NCBI RefSeq assembly: GCF_024519285.1
Contig: NZ_JAMZCY010000001.1
Coordinates: 682,001 to 746,000 of the forward strand
Length of the DNA: 64,000 nucleotides
DNA from: Cohnella sp. WQ 127256
GTDB lineage: Bacteria > Bacillota > Bacilli > Paenibacillales > Paenibacillaceae
Direction: 5' to 3'
This document shows positions 45,457-54,651 of the stretch, piece by piece. The notes under the pieces were generated by a model. The model was not told the DNA's origin. It ran no database searches and saw only the letters and a list, made by a program, of their open reading frames with translations. Each line of letters opens with the position of its first letter. Position 1 is the stretch's first letter. The position numbers and the translations under genes were made by a program.

Positions 45457-46602
45457 TTGCCGCAGCCTTTGATGGAACTGTTCCCGACAACCTTGCGTCT
45501 AGTGCTGGAACGAATTCCGGCATTTGCTAGAGAGTCGTTGGAAGAGATCCGAATACGTGAAAATCGGGCTCTAGAGATCAGCTATGGTAGTACGTATTCG
45601 TTTGTTCGCGAAGATGGGACACTAACGGAGCACTACAAAGAGGCATTTGTAGCTAGCCAAGAACAATGCCGAGCACTACTGGAACGAGTAACAAACCATT
45701 CTATCTACGCGGTAGAAGAGGAGCTTCGACGAGGCTATGTCACAGTACCAGGCGGACATCGCATTGGTCTCGCGGGACGAACGATTCTGGACAAAGGTAT
45801 CGTTTCTCACCTGCGAGATATCGCAGGATTTAATGTGCGGATCGCTCGTGCTCGTATCGGATTCGGTTCTGAGGTGTTGCCTGGCTTACTAGACTTCAAG
45901 GCAAGAACGATCCGCCACACTTTAATCGTCTCCCCGCCGCAACAAGGGAAAACAACACTCATACGTGATTTAGCTCGCTGTCTTAGTTCAGGAGAGTGGC
46001 ATCATCCAGCAGCGCGTGATTGGGGAAGTCGGAAGGTCGGGATCGTGGATGAACGCTCGGAGATTGCCGCCAGTGAGAGAGGAGTTCCTACCTTCGATCT
46101 GGGTCCTCGTTCTGATGTGCTTGATGCATGCCCTAAAGCAGAAGGGATCATGATGATGCTTAGATCCCTATCTCCAGAAGTTATTGTCGCAGATGAGATT
46201 GGTCGTCCTGAGGATGCAGAAGCCATCTATGAAGCCATTCACGCGGGCGTGCGTGTGTTAGCTACAGCACATGCTACGAACTTATCTGACGTACTTGCAA
46301 GGCCGGTGCTTGCCAAGCTTGCAGAGGACGGAGTATTTGACTGTTATGTGTTCTTGTCTCGAGCTGGCAAGAAAGTGGAGCATCGGATTGTTACGGCTGA
46401 GGAGGCAATGCATGAAAAATCACGTCGATATAGCCGTACGATAGGGGCAACCCCAAGGGATGCTCCGTCTCCTATCCATCCCAAGCTTCCGATAACGAGT
46501 GCAGTCGCACCTACGCCTACTCAAGTTACAGTTAAAGCTAGACAGATGCCGGTCATTAGATCGCCTAATGGGGATGGGCTAAGGGGATTCGAGGATGCTT
46601 AA
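45457..46602 (+). CDS. spoIIIAA: Stage III sporulation protein AA (ATPase)
   Basis: 381 residues. A secretion-type ATPase with Walker A PPQQGKTTLIRDLA, KVGIVDERSEIA, DVLDACPKAEGIMMMLRSLS and Walker B EVIVADEIGRPEDAEA. It powers the SpoIIIA-SpoIIQ channel between mother cell and forespore. The conserved protein ends near residue 315 (B. subtilis 307 aa); the last 65 residues are a Pro/Thr/Ala-rich tail not in the B. subtilis protein. Start TTG 45457 is supported by GGGGGG. Overlaps spoIIIAB by 8 bp. Confidence 0.93.
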   Translation: MPQPLMELFPTTLRLVLERIPAFARESLEEIRIRENRALEISYGSTYSFVREDGTLTEHYKEAFVASQEQCRALLERVTNHSIYAVEEELRRGYVTVPGGHRIGLAGRTILDKGIVSHLRDIAGFNVRIARARIGFGSEVLPGLLDFKARTIRHTLIVSPPQQGKTTLIRDLARCLSSGEWHHPAARDWGSRKVGIVDERSEIAASERGVPTFDLGPRSDVLDACPKAEGIMMMLRSLSPEVIVADEIGRPEDAEAIYEAIHAGVRVLATAHATNLSDVLARPVLAKLAEDGVFDCYVFLSRAGKKVEHRIVTAEEAMHEKSRRYSRTIGATPRDAPSPIHPKLPITSAVAPTPTQVTVKARQMPVIRSPNGDGLRGFEDA

Positions 46603-47122
46603 GTTCGCGGGAATCATACTCGTGCTATTCGCCGGTACGATGATCGGCTTTCTGCAAGCAGCACGTTTTGCTGCAAGACCGCGACAAATTCGTGGACTGC
46701 TCCATGCGCTTCAGCGACTGGAAACGGAAATCAGCTATGGCCAAACCCATCTGCCAGAAGCGCTAATGCGGATTTCTGGGATGGTTCCCTATCCCTTGTC
46801 CGATCTGTTCGCGAACATTTCCAAGTCGCTCATGAAGGATTCAGCAGAATCAGGAGAAACCGTAAGAGAATGCTGGGAGAGAGCCATTAACGCTCATTGG
46901 CCGGAAACAGCGATGAAAAAAGGGGAAAAAGAAGCCATGCTCCGTCTTGGCTCAACGCTAGGACGAAGTGGACGGGAAGATCAGCTCAAGCATATTCGCC
47001 TAACGACCCTTCAACTGCAGGTGGAAGAATCGGCGGCGCGTGACGATCAGAATCGGTATGAGAAGCTGAGCCGAAGCTTGGGGATGCTTGGAGCAGCCTT
47101 AGTCGTCATTCTGATCATATAG
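46595..47122 (+). CDS. spoIIIAB: Stage III sporulation protein AB
   Basis: 175 residues: N-terminal and C-terminal membrane segments (about 4-20 and 160-175) around a helical domain similar to GspF of type II secretion systems. ARFAARPRQIRGLLHALQRL, ETEISYGQTHLPEAL and LGSTLGRSGREDQLKHI are the family blocks. It starts within the end of spoIIIAA. Part of the SpoIIIA basal complex in the mother-cell membrane. Confidence 0.93.
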   Translation: MLKFAGIILVLFAGTMIGFLQAARFAARPRQIRGLLHALQRLETEISYGQTHLPEALMRISGMVPYPLSDLFANISKSLMKDSAESGETVRECWERAINAHWPETAMKKGEKEAMLRLGSTLGRSGREDQLKHIRLTTLQLQVEESAARDDQNRYEKLSRSLGMLGAALVVILII

Positions 47123-47160
47123 TTGGTGTATTTTGGAGGAACAGTTAGGAGGCCATAGCG

Positions 47161-47364
47161 ATGAACGTCGACATCAGCACCATATTCCAAATTGCCGGCA
47201 TCGGCATCATTGTGGCAATGATTCATACGGTGCTGAAACAGATGGGCAAGGAAGATATGGCGCATTGGGTGACTTTGATCGGGTTCGTGGTCGTACTGTT
47301 CATGGTCGTTCGTATGCTTAATGATTTATTCCAGGAAATCAAGACGATATTCCTGTTCCAGTAG
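47161..47364 (+). CDS. spoIIIAC: Stage III sporulation protein AC
   Basis: 67 residues, two membrane segments with the motifs IFQIAGIGIIVAMIHTVLKQ and WVTLIGFVVVLFMVVRML. Length and sequence are typical. Followed with no gap by spoIIIAD. Confidence 0.94.
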   Translation: MNVDISTIFQIAGIGIIVAMIHTVLKQMGKEDMAHWVTLIGFVVVLFMVVRMLNDLFQEIKTIFLFQ

Positions 47365-47373
47365 GTGAAGCGG

Positions 47374-47763
47374 GTGGATATTCTCCAGATCGTCGGGATT
47401 GGGTTTCTAGCAACTGTACTCATTCTTATCATCCGAGAACAAAAGCCGATGTTCGCCTATTTGTTAGCCGTATTTGTTGGTGTTGCGATCTTTCTAGCTT
47501 TCGTAGGGAAAATCGATGATGTCATCTCTGTTCTGGATGAACTAGCGGATCGCTCAGGCATTCCTACGGTGTATCTCAAGACCATGCTAAAAATCATCGG
47601 AATTGCCTATGTTGCAGAGTTCGGAGCGCAAATCGTCAAAGACGCAGGGCTTGAAAGCATCGCATCGAAAATCGAATTCGCTGGCAAAATGCTTATTCTG
47701 GTCATGGCAGTGCCCATCATCAGCGTCATCGTCGAAACGGTGCTGAATTTGCTACCGACCTGA
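47374..47763 (+). CDS. spoIIIAD: Stage III sporulation protein AD
   Basis: 129 residues with four membrane segments. IVGIGFLATVLILIIREQKP, KIIGIAYVAEFGAQIVKDAG and KIEFAGKMLILVMAVPIISV closely match B. subtilis SpoIIIAD (133 aa). GTG 47374 has AGGTGA six nt upstream; a GTG three codons earlier (47365) directly follows the spoIIIAC stop but lacks a site. The exact start is uncertain. Confidence 0.92.
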   Translation: MDILQIVGIGFLATVLILIIREQKPMFAYLLAVFVGVAIFLAFVGKIDDVISVLDELADRSGIPTVYLKTMLKIIGIAYVAEFGAQIVKDAGLESIASKIEFAGKMLILVMAVPIISVIVETVLNLLPT

Positions 47764-47788
47764 CGGAAGCTGAACGGGAGGAATGAAC

Positions 47789-49033
47789 ATGCTCTGGCAG
47801 ACGGGAATAGAGAAACGACTCATGATCCTGCTGTTCATGCTTATGTTCTTCCTAATGATGGGGGATTCCCTTGTATTCGCGGAGAAAGGTGCTCCAGAAC
47901 CCACTTTGACTGAACAAGGGATTAACGAGCCTGACTCTCTATCAGGGGGATTGGCCAAGCAGCAAAGCGAGGACGTTGAGCTGGGTCAAATTCAGAAATA
48001 TTGGACTGATCTGAAGGGACAATATGGCGGGTATTTTCCAGAAGGAAAGCTGCCCGAGCTTCGTCAGCTCATGTTCCCTGATGGGAATGGGTTTAGCGTA
48101 AGTCAGGCGTTCATCGGTCTCGCGAAATTTTTCCTGCATGAAGTCCTCTACAGCGGCAAGCTATTAGTGACAATCGTGCTGCTTACGGTGTTTACGATGC
48201 TGCTTGAGACGATGCAGAGTGCATTCGAACGCAATGCAGTAAGTAAAGTCGCTTATGGAATCTCTTATATGGTACTCATCATCTTGGCGGTCAATAGCTT
48301 CCGTACAGCAACTTCTTATGCAGGTGATGCAATCGAAAGCATGGTGCAATTCATGCTGGCGATGGTGCCATTATTGCTTACTCTTCTGGCAGGCACTGGG
48401 GGAGTTGCATCGGTAGCTGTACTTCATCCACTGATTGTGTTCATGATTCATACGGTAGGAACCTTCGTACATCTTGTCGTATTTCCTTTGTTGTTCTTCT
48501 CGGCTGTTCTACATCTCGTGAGTGCGATAACAGAACGTTATAAGGCGACTCAGCTAGCAAACCTGCTGCGTAATATTGGCATTGGTGTGCTCGGGGTTCT
48601 TCTGACCGTATTTCTCGGAGTGCTGTCAGTGCAAGGCGCTACAGGAGCGGTAACGGACGGAGTCGCGCTTCGAACAGCTAAGTTCGTAACCGGAAATTTC
48701 GTACCTGTCGTTGGGAAAATGTTCTCAGATGCAACGGACACCGTCATGTCGGCTAGCTTACTCGTTAAAAATGCGGTGGGGTTAACCGGGGTCATTGTTT
48801 TATTGTTCCTTTGTGCCTTTCCCGCGCTGAAAATATTAACTCTAGCGCTTATCTACAATCTTGCAGGTGCTGTGATGCAGCCGTTGGGAGACACCCCCAT
48901 CGTTCACTGCCTCCAGACGATCGGCAAAACTCTAATCTATGTATTTGCGGCATTGGCTTCGGTGGGGTTGATGTTTTTCCTCGCCGTTACGATAATTCTA
49001 ACTGCCGGCAACGCCGCACTCATGATCCGCTGA
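47789..49033 (+). CDS. spoIIIAE: Stage III sporulation protein AE
   Basis: 414 residues. An N-terminal signal sequence (about 12-30), an extracytoplasmic acidic part and about seven membrane segments. AMVPLLLTLLAGTGGVASVA, then AVLHLVSAITERYKATQLAN and GAVTDGVALRTAKFVTGNFV are conserved in SpoIIIAE. It is proposed to form the transport core of the complex. ATG 47789 is at the right distance from GGGAGG; the ATG two codons before is too close. Confidence 0.93.
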   Translation: MLWQTGIEKRLMILLFMLMFFLMMGDSLVFAEKGAPEPTLTEQGINEPDSLSGGLAKQQSEDVELGQIQKYWTDLKGQYGGYFPEGKLPELRQLMFPDGNGFSVSQAFIGLAKFFLHEVLYSGKLLVTIVLLTVFTMLLETMQSAFERNAVSKVAYGISYMVLIILAVNSFRTATSYAGDAIESMVQFMLAMVPLLLTLLAGTGGVASVAVLHPLIVFMIHTVGTFVHLVVFPLLFFSAVLHLVSAITERYKATQLANLLRNIGIGVLGVLLTVFLGVLSVQGATGAVTDGVALRTAKFVTGNFVPVVGKMFSDATDTVMSASLLVKNAVGLTGVIVLLFLCAFPALKILTLALIYNLAGAVMQPLGDTPIVHCLQTIGKTLIYVFAALASVGLMFFLAVTIILTAGNAALMIR

Positions 49034-49052
49034 CAAGGGAGGTGAGCGCCCG

Positions 49053-49826
49053 TTGGGGTTGATGGACGGATTGTCCAATTGGCTCAGGCAGATTATCGCC
49101 GTTATCTTGCTTGCGTCGCTTATTGATTTGATCCTACCGAATCGCACAATGCAGAGATATGTTCGGCTCGTTGCTGGATTGTTCATTCTTATGACGTTAG
49201 CGACACCGATCCTGCAATGGATGAAGGGTGATTTCACTAGCAAGCTTACCGCTAGCCTTGACGTAGTCGAGCATTCGCCACAACGAGCGAGCCAGCAATT
49301 GGCTATGATCGAAGAAGAGGGAGCGAAGCTTCGTAATAAGCATAACGATCAAGCTGCTCAGCTTGTGTCCGCTAAGCTCGAAGCCGCTATTCGTAGTGAA
49401 GTGGAGCAAAGCGAGCAACGCGGTGTGCGCAAGGTGGATATCAAACTAGAGCGTGGCAAGGATGATTCTCTGCAGGTTGCGAAGGTCGTCATCTTGCTTG
49501 AGCCCGAGTCTGCTCGATCGTCTAGCAGCTCAGTATCTTCTTCCCATAAAGAAGTAGAACCGATCGCGGAGGTTGATATTCACATCGAAGTTGAACAATG
49601 GCCGAAGGATCAGGAGACATCAACAGGACCCACATCCGAATCTGCATCTGAATCAACTCTAGAACAACAATCGGACCAAGCCGTAATCGCGGATGCAGAC
49701 CAGGAGCCTGAGAAGCAAATAGACCGTGAGACACGCTTGCGTGTGTCGGCTTTGATCGCAAGTCGTTTCGGAATTGCGACTAACATCGTCGAAGTGAAAG
49801 TACCTGCGGTAGACGTAGAAAAATGA
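49053..49826 (+). CDS. spoIIIAF: Stage III sporulation protein AF
   Basis: 257 residues: two N-terminal membrane segments (about 10-27 and 35-50), then a ring-building-motif domain as in SpoIIIAG/AH and type III secretion proteins (AAIRSEVEQSEQRGVRKVDI). It is longer than the B. subtilis protein (206) through a Ser/Glu/Gln-rich insertion (SESASESTLEQQSDQA) before the C-terminal strand. Start TTG 49053 with GGGAGGTGA at good spacing. Confidence 0.9.
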   Translation: MGLMDGLSNWLRQIIAVILLASLIDLILPNRTMQRYVRLVAGLFILMTLATPILQWMKGDFTSKLTASLDVVEHSPQRASQQLAMIEEEGAKLRNKHNDQAAQLVSAKLEAAIRSEVEQSEQRGVRKVDIKLERGKDDSLQVAKVVILLEPESARSSSSSVSSSHKEVEPIAEVDIHIEVEQWPKDQETSTGPTSESASESTLEQQSDQAVIADADQEPEKQIDRETRLRVSALIASRFGIATNIVEVKVPAVDVEK

Positions 49827-49848
49827 AGAAGATCAGAGGGGGTGCAAA

Positions 49849-50496
49849 ATGGCTAAATGGCTACAGCAACTGGAATCGTTCATCGGTGGGGGCTCGGGCG
49901 GACCGCGAAGAATTAAAGCATTCCGGTGGCTTGTGCTGATCGGATTGATCGGTGCAGCCATGCTGCTAGCGGCTTCCCTGATGAATGTCAAAACGGTGGA
50001 TCCTGCCAAAGAACCTGACCTCTCTCCGCCTCGAGATGAAGATATTCCGCAGCAAGAAGCTTTCTTGGGCAATGAAGAACGGAAGGGCACAACCTTTGCC
50101 GATATTGAATCCGAGTATGAGGGACGGCTGAAGGAGCTGCTGGAAAGAATGGTAGGTGTCGGCACTGCAGATATCATGGTCACGGTCGATTCGACGGAGG
50201 AAACAGTCGTCCAACTCAATGAGAAGATGATGTCATCCATTACAGATGAGACCGATCGAAACGGTGCCAAGAGACATATTACCGATATCACGAAGGATGG
50301 CCAGGTTGTGTTGTACGAAGTATCAGGTAGCCAGTCTCCTATTGTCGTGAAAAAAATAAAACCGCGGATACGTGGCGTCCTCATTGTTGCTAAAGGGGCC
50401 GAGAATGCTACCGTGCACAAGCTTATTGCTGAAGCAGTTTCCCGTGGTCTCGACGTACCGATTCATCGGATTTCTGTCGTGCCGCGTAAAACTTAA
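49849..50496 (+). CDS. spoIIIAG: Stage III sporulation protein AG
   Basis: 215 residues. One membrane segment (about 25-45), a flexible linker and a ring-building-motif domain (YEGRLKELLERMVGVGTADI, then GVLIVAKGAENATVHKLIAE). SpoIIIAG forms a large ring in the intermembrane space. GGGGGTG precedes the ATG. Confidence 0.93.
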   Translation: MAKWLQQLESFIGGGSGGPRRIKAFRWLVLIGLIGAAMLLAASLMNVKTVDPAKEPDLSPPRDEDIPQQEAFLGNEERKGTTFADIESEYEGRLKELLERMVGVGTADIMVTVDSTEETVVQLNEKMMSSITDETDRNGAKRHITDITKDGQVVLYEVSGSQSPIVVKKIKPRIRGVLIVAKGAENATVHKLIAEAVSRGLDVPIHRISVVPRKT

Positions 50497-50535
50497 TGAC
50501 AAATCAAATTTTATTATCCCAGGAGGAATGGAAAC

Positions 50536-51216
50536 ATGAACAACAAACGTCAAACCATTTGGTTAGTATCGATGCTGAGCTTGATGGTCGTATTGTCTGC
50601 CTTCTACTTATTTACCGAGGATGCTCCGACGAACAAAGTTAACGACAAGGAAGCCGCACAGCTGCTGAATGAGGGGAAATCAACTGTTACAAATGCAGAA
50701 GGAGTCATTATTTCGGAAGTCGATCAGGCAACTGACGAGCTAACTGGCGTTCAGGTGGATGGTAAGACGAATGGAACCGTTGCCGAGAATACCAACGAAA
50801 CAGATGCGACTTCAAAAGGGATTTCCCCTGAAGATGAAGCTGTTATTAAAGGGATCAACAATTCCAAAGGGAACGCTCTACTTGATGAAAAGGCGCTAGA
50901 GCGTCTAACAAATACGAGCAAAAAAATGGAAGAATTCTCAGCTATCATGGCGAACAATAAGGTGAGCCAAGAAGAGAGTATTAACGCTGCGGAGCAGTTG
51001 AACCGTCTTGAGGACTTGGATACACGGATTACGCACCTCCAGGAAATATTGCTTAAGGACTATGACAATGCAGTCGTATCTGAAGAAGCAGACAAATTCA
51101 AAGTCATCGTTCTGAGTGAAAAGATGGATAAGAAACAAGCGATCAGCATTATGGATCTGGCAACGAAAGAGCTTAAAGTAACCCCAGATCTGATCTCAGT
51201 ACAATATGTACAGTAA
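50536..51216 (+). CDS. spoIIIAH: Stage III sporulation protein AH
   Basis: 226 residues. An N-terminal membrane segment (about 8-26), a linker rich in Thr, Asn and Glu (about 30-105), then the YscJ/FliF-like ring domain (about 115-226). Its partner is SpoIIQ from the forespore. ATG 50536 with AGGAGGAA. Last gene of the operon, followed by a strong terminator. Confidence 0.93.
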   Translation: MNNKRQTIWLVSMLSLMVVLSAFYLFTEDAPTNKVNDKEAAQLLNEGKSTVTNAEGVIISEVDQATDELTGVQVDGKTNGTVAENTNETDATSKGISPEDEAVIKGINNSKGNALLDEKALERLTNTSKKMEEFSAIMANNKVSQEESINAAEQLNRLEDLDTRITHLQEILLKDYDNAVVSEEADKFKVIVLSEKMDKKQAISIMDLATKELKVTPDLISVQYVQ

Positions 51217-51255
51217 GGCTGAAAGCATTAAAAGGTAATCTCCAGTCACCCTGAG

Positions 51256-51301
51256 GGACTATCTTAAGAGTAGGTTTCGTCTACTCTTGGATAGTCCTTT
51301 T
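51256..51301 (+). terminator. Terminator of the spoIIIA operon
   Basis: A 17-bp stem GGACTATCTTAAGAGTAG with CTACTCTTGGATAGTCC (one bulge), then TTTT. Confidence 0.9.
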
Positions 51302-51374
51302 ACTTGTAATGCAAGGTTTTGCATACGATTGCTCCTAATAGAAAGCGCATAACTCTTTCCATTTCGGTCGATTA

Positions 51375-51383
51375 TGGTATAAT
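51375..51383 (+). promoter_or_regulatory. Extended -10 promoter of accBC
   Basis: TGGTATAAT, consensus -10 with TGn extension; -35 region weak. No clear FapR operator is seen. Confidence 0.6.
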
Positions 51384-51448
51384 AGTTCCGTTGTGGGATC
51401 GAACAAGCTTTCTCTATACGGGGAATCCCGAATCAAGGAGTGACCGAG

Positions 51449-51934
51449 ATGTTTAAGCTGAGTGAAATTAAAGAATTGATCAAATTGGTAGACCAAACTA
51501 CTGTACATGAATTGGAAATTGAGAACGAAGGTATGCGATTATCCATTCGCAAACCGGGTCGCACTGAAGTCGTTAATGTGCAAACACCCCAAATTTCTCA
51601 TACATACCTGCCACAAGTACAGACAGCTGTGCAAGCACCTAATGCTGCTCCTGCCGCTCCCGTTCTGGAAGAGAAAGCAGCAGACACTTCCAAGTTCCAT
51701 CGCATCGAATCTCCGATGGTGGGCACTTTTTACCGTTCTCCATCCCCTGATGCTTCATCATTTGTTAACATCGGCGATAAGGTTTCAGACAAGACGGTTG
51801 TGTGCATCTTAGAAGCGATGAAGCTGATGAATCCTTTGGAAGCTGAAATAAAGGGTGAGATCGTGGACATTCTCGTGGAGAACGGACAGCTCGTCGAATT
51901 CGGCCAACCGCTATTCTTAGTTAAGCCGGAATAA
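51449..51934 (+). CDS. accB: Biotin carboxyl carrier protein of acetyl-CoA carboxylase
   Basis: 161 residues. A helical N-terminus ([17 protein letters not shown]), a Pro/Ala-rich linker (about 45-80) and a biotinyl domain with the biotin-accepting Lys in [15 protein letters not shown]. It carries carboxybiotin to the transferase for malonyl-CoA synthesis. I chose ATG 51449; the upstream GTG overlaps AAGGAG. Operon with accC (19 nt gap). Confidence 0.96.
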   Translation: MFKLSEIKELIKLVDQTTVHELEIENEGMRLSIRKPGRTEVVNVQTPQISHTYLPQVQTAVQAPNAAPAAPVLEEKAADTSKFHRIESPMVGTFYRSPSPDASSFVNIGDKVSDKTVVCILEAMKLMNPLEAEIKGEIVDILVENGQLVEFGQPLFLVKPE

Positions 51935-51953
51935 TCCCGAGGAGGATTTTAAC

Positions 51954-53339
51954 TTGAAATTTAATAAGATTTTGGTAGCCAATCGTGGTGAAATCGCGGT
52001 AAGAATTATCCGCGCATGCCGGGAAATGGGTATTACCGCGGTAGCGGTGTTTTCCGAAGCCGACCGAGAGTCATTGCATGTACGTTTGGCTGATGAAGCC
52101 TATTGTATTGGACCAACAGCGTCCAAGGACAGCTATCTGAACTTAACAAATATTATGAGCGTTGCAACTTTGACGGAATGCGATGCTATCCATCCGGGTT
52201 ACGGATTCCTTTCTGAAAATGCTGATTTCGCGGACATTTGCGAAACTTGCAATATTACTTTTATTGGTCCTTCCTCGGTTGCCATTAGCCGAATGGGCGA
52301 CAAATCAGTTGCTAAGCAAACGATGAAAGATGCGGATGTTCCTGTTATTCCTGGATCTGACGGCTTGCTCGAAGATCTAGATGATGCTATTCGCGTGGCG
52401 CGTGATATTGGTTACCCCGTTATTATAAAAGCAACGGCTGGTGGCGGAGGACGCGGTATTCGGATTGCGGAAAATGAGGAAATGCTTATTCGTGAGATTA
52501 CGACAGCGCAGCAAGAGGCTGAAAAGGCTTTTGGAAATGCGGGTGTCTATCTCGAGAAGTATTTAACGGGAATGAAGCATGTTGAAATTCAAATTATTGC
52601 TGATAAGCACGGTAATGTCGTGCATCTAGGTGAACGGGATTGCTCTGTGCAACGTCGTCGCCAGAAGCTTGTTGAGGAAGCACCTTGCTCGATCATGACA
52701 CCTGAGCTTCGCGAACGTATGGGTCAGGCTTCAGTTAGGGCTGCTCGTGCTGTTAATTATTCAGGAGCAGGCACGATTGAGTACTTGCTTGGACCAGATG
52801 GTCATTACTACTTTATGGAAATGAATACTCGGATTCAGGTGGAGCATCCCGTTACGGAAATGATTACGGGAATCGACTTGATTAAAGAAATGATTTCCGT
52901 CGCCGAGGGAGCACCGCTTTCCTTCAAACAGGAGGACGTGAAATTTGACGGCTGGGCTATTGAGTGTCGGATTAATGCGGAAGATTCCGAACGTAATTTC
53001 ATGCCTTCGGCTGGACGCATCGGCTTCTATTTACCGCCTGGTGGTCCTGGTGTTCGGGTGGACAGCGCTGCTTACCCGCAGTATGTCATCTCCCCTCATT
53101 ACGATTCAATGATCGCCAAGCTGATCGTATGGGCACCTACTCGTGAAGAAGCCATTGCTAGAACACGTCGGGCATTGAGTGAATTTATGATTGAGGGCGT
53201 TAAGACAACGATCCCTTTCCATACGAAGCTCATGAATCATCCGATTTTTAACAAAGGCACTTTCGATATTATGTTCCTTGAAGACCATGATATTAATGGC
53301 GAAAGTGAAGCAACAACAGATAACGGCTTCTCGAGATAA
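51954..53339 (+). CDS. accC: Biotin carboxylase subunit of acetyl-CoA carboxylase
   Basis: 461 residues, ATP-grasp enzyme that carboxylates the biotin on AccB. N-terminal KILVANRGEIAVRIIRACRE, ATP loop IIKATAGGGGRGIRIAEN, ERDCSVQRRRQKLVEEAP and EMNTRIQVEHPVTEMITG are all present. Start TTG 51954 after GAGGAGG. The short acidic tail (ESEATTDNGFSR) is specific to this protein. Confidence 0.96.
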   Translation: MKFNKILVANRGEIAVRIIRACREMGITAVAVFSEADRESLHVRLADEAYCIGPTASKDSYLNLTNIMSVATLTECDAIHPGYGFLSENADFADICETCNITFIGPSSVAISRMGDKSVAKQTMKDADVPVIPGSDGLLEDLDDAIRVARDIGYPVIIKATAGGGGRGIRIAENEEMLIREITTAQQEAEKAFGNAGVYLEKYLTGMKHVEIQIIADKHGNVVHLGERDCSVQRRRQKLVEEAPCSIMTPELRERMGQASVRAARAVNYSGAGTIEYLLGPDGHYYFMEMNTRIQVEHPVTEMITGIDLIKEMISVAEGAPLSFKQEDVKFDGWAIECRINAEDSERNFMPSAGRIGFYLPPGGPGVRVDSAAYPQYVISPHYDSMIAKLIVWAPTREEAIARTRRALSEFMIEGVKTTIPFHTKLMNHPIFNKGTFDIMFLEDHDINGESEATTDNGFSR

Positions 53340-53354
53340 TTTCTGGCCAAGCGT

Positions 53355-53383
53355 TTGTCATAATAATCAGAGAATGCTATATT
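53355..53383 (+). promoter_or_regulatory. Sigma-A promoter of yqhY
   Basis: TTGTCA (53355-53360), 17 nt, TATATT (53378-53383) with TGn extension. It lies just past accC and gives yqhY an independent start. Two nested alternative hairpins follow in the leader (53407-53436). Confidence 0.6.
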
Positions 53384-53452
53384 TATAAGTAGTGAAGGCA
53401 AGTGCTCGGACTTACTCAGATTTGGTCCGGGTAAGTGGAGGTGGAACTAGGC

Positions 53453-53860
53453 ATGGAAACGATAGCACCGGATTATGAACGTACAGAAATGGGCACCATT
53501 GAGATCGCTCCGGAAGTCATTGAAGTGATTGCCGGTCTCGCGACTGTGGAAATCGATGGCGTTGCAGGCATGAGTGGCGGGCTTTCCTCTGGAATCGCTG
53601 AACTATTAGGACGTAAAAACCTGTCCAAGGGCGTGAAGGTGGAGGTCGGACAACGTGAAGCTGCTGTTGACGTATCGATCATTGTTCAGTATGGACGTCG
53701 GATACCGGAAATTTCAATGGAAATTCAACGTAATGTCAAACGCTCCATCGAGACGATGACCGGGCTTAATGTTGTAGAAGTTAACGTACATATACACGAT
53801 GTTCACTTCAAAGCGGGCGAGAAGGCTGAAGAAGATGAGACGAATGTACGTGTCCGATAA
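53453..53860 (+). CDS. yqhY: Asp23/Gls24-family protein YqhY
   Basis: 135 residues of one Asp23 domain: GTIEIAPEVIEVIAGLATVE, GVAGMSGGLSSGIAELLGRK, VDVSIIVQYGRRIPEISMEI and VVEVNVHIHDVHF. In B. subtilis yqhY is next to accBC and its loss is linked to acetyl-CoA carboxylase imbalance. ATG 53453 with GGAGGTGG 8 nt upstream; an in-frame GTG six codons earlier overlaps that region. Cytoplasmic. Confidence 0.94.
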   Translation: METIAPDYERTEMGTIEIAPEVIEVIAGLATVEIDGVAGMSGGLSSGIAELLGRKNLSKGVKVEVGQREAAVDVSIIVQYGRRIPEISMEIQRNVKRSIETMTGLNVVEVNVHIHDVHFKAGEKAEEDETNVRVR

Positions 53861-53918
53861 TGACGTAACCGCGTCCTGAATGGTGCGGTAGCGACATAAC
53901 CTCTGGTCTGCTGATGAT

Positions 53919-53966
53919 GGCCCTCTGACGAGAATTTCCTTCAGGGAACTCTCGCAGAGGCCTTTT
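53919..53966 (+). terminator. Terminator after yqhY
   Basis: A stem of GGCC-TCTG-CGAGA with TCTCG-CAGA-GGCC containing two single-base bulges, followed by TTTT. Confidence 0.7.
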
Positions 53967-54073
53967 CGCAATCATAGAGGACATTTACTCTGTAAGAGAG
54001 TTCCTGTTAGCTTCGTGATAAAAAGGATGACTTTTTGAACTCCCTCTATGAGGGAACTGGGAGGGCTCTTACG

Positions 54074-54637
54074 TTGATTAAAGTGTTGGACAGGCTGCTT
54101 TTATTTTTGTATAGTTTGGCGATTGGGATCGCATCGATTGTCGCTATCATTGCAGCAAGCGGCGGATTTTCCGAGAGTTGGCTTATGGATGTCGTTTCAG
54201 ATTTTACGGGCGACGTAAAAGTCGTACAGGGGTCTGTCATTGGTGTTGCTATTCTTGTAATGCTAATCAGCGTCAGATTTTTTATCGTCTCCATTCGTCG
54301 TGATGGCAATTCTGCTCCTTCTATTACCCAACGAACAGAGCATGGAGATATTCGGATCTCTGTGGAAACGGTTGAGAATCTTGCACTGAAGGCAGCTTCA
54401 CGTACACGCGGAGTTAAAGACTTACGAGCACGTGTAAGGGTATCGGAAGCGGGTCTTGGCATTCTCATTCGGGCTTTCGTAGATGGAGAAGGATCTATAC
54501 CGACCATGTCCGAAGAAATGCAACGGACCGTTTCGCAGCAGATCGAAGAGGCGACAGGAATTCCGGTTGCGGAAGTTTCTGTATTCATTGCGAACGTGAC
54601 GCAAGCACCTACTAGCTTTAAGAGCCGTGTAGAATAG
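54074..54637 (+). CDS. amaP: Alkaline shock response membrane anchor protein AmaP
   Basis: 187 residues: TM1 at about 9-32, TM2 at about 58-78, then a cytoplasmic Asp23-like domain (GDIRISVETVENLALKAASR, then VAEVSVFIANV). AmaP anchors Asp23 to the membrane in Staphylococcus. I chose TTG 54074, with GGGAGGG 8 nt before it; a small hairpin (54041-54055) sits just upstream. Absent at this place in B. subtilis; with DUF2273 it forms an inserted pair next to yqhY. Confidence 0.88.
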   Translation: MIKVLDRLLLFLYSLAIGIASIVAIIAASGGFSESWLMDVVSDFTGDVKVVQGSVIGVAILVMLISVRFFIVSIRRDGNSAPSITQRTEHGDIRISVETVENLALKAASRTRGVKDLRARVRVSEAGLGILIRAFVDGEGSIPTMSEEMQRTVSQQIEEATGIPVAEVSVFIANVTQAPTSFKSRVE

Positions 54638-54651
54638 GGGGAGAACCGCCT

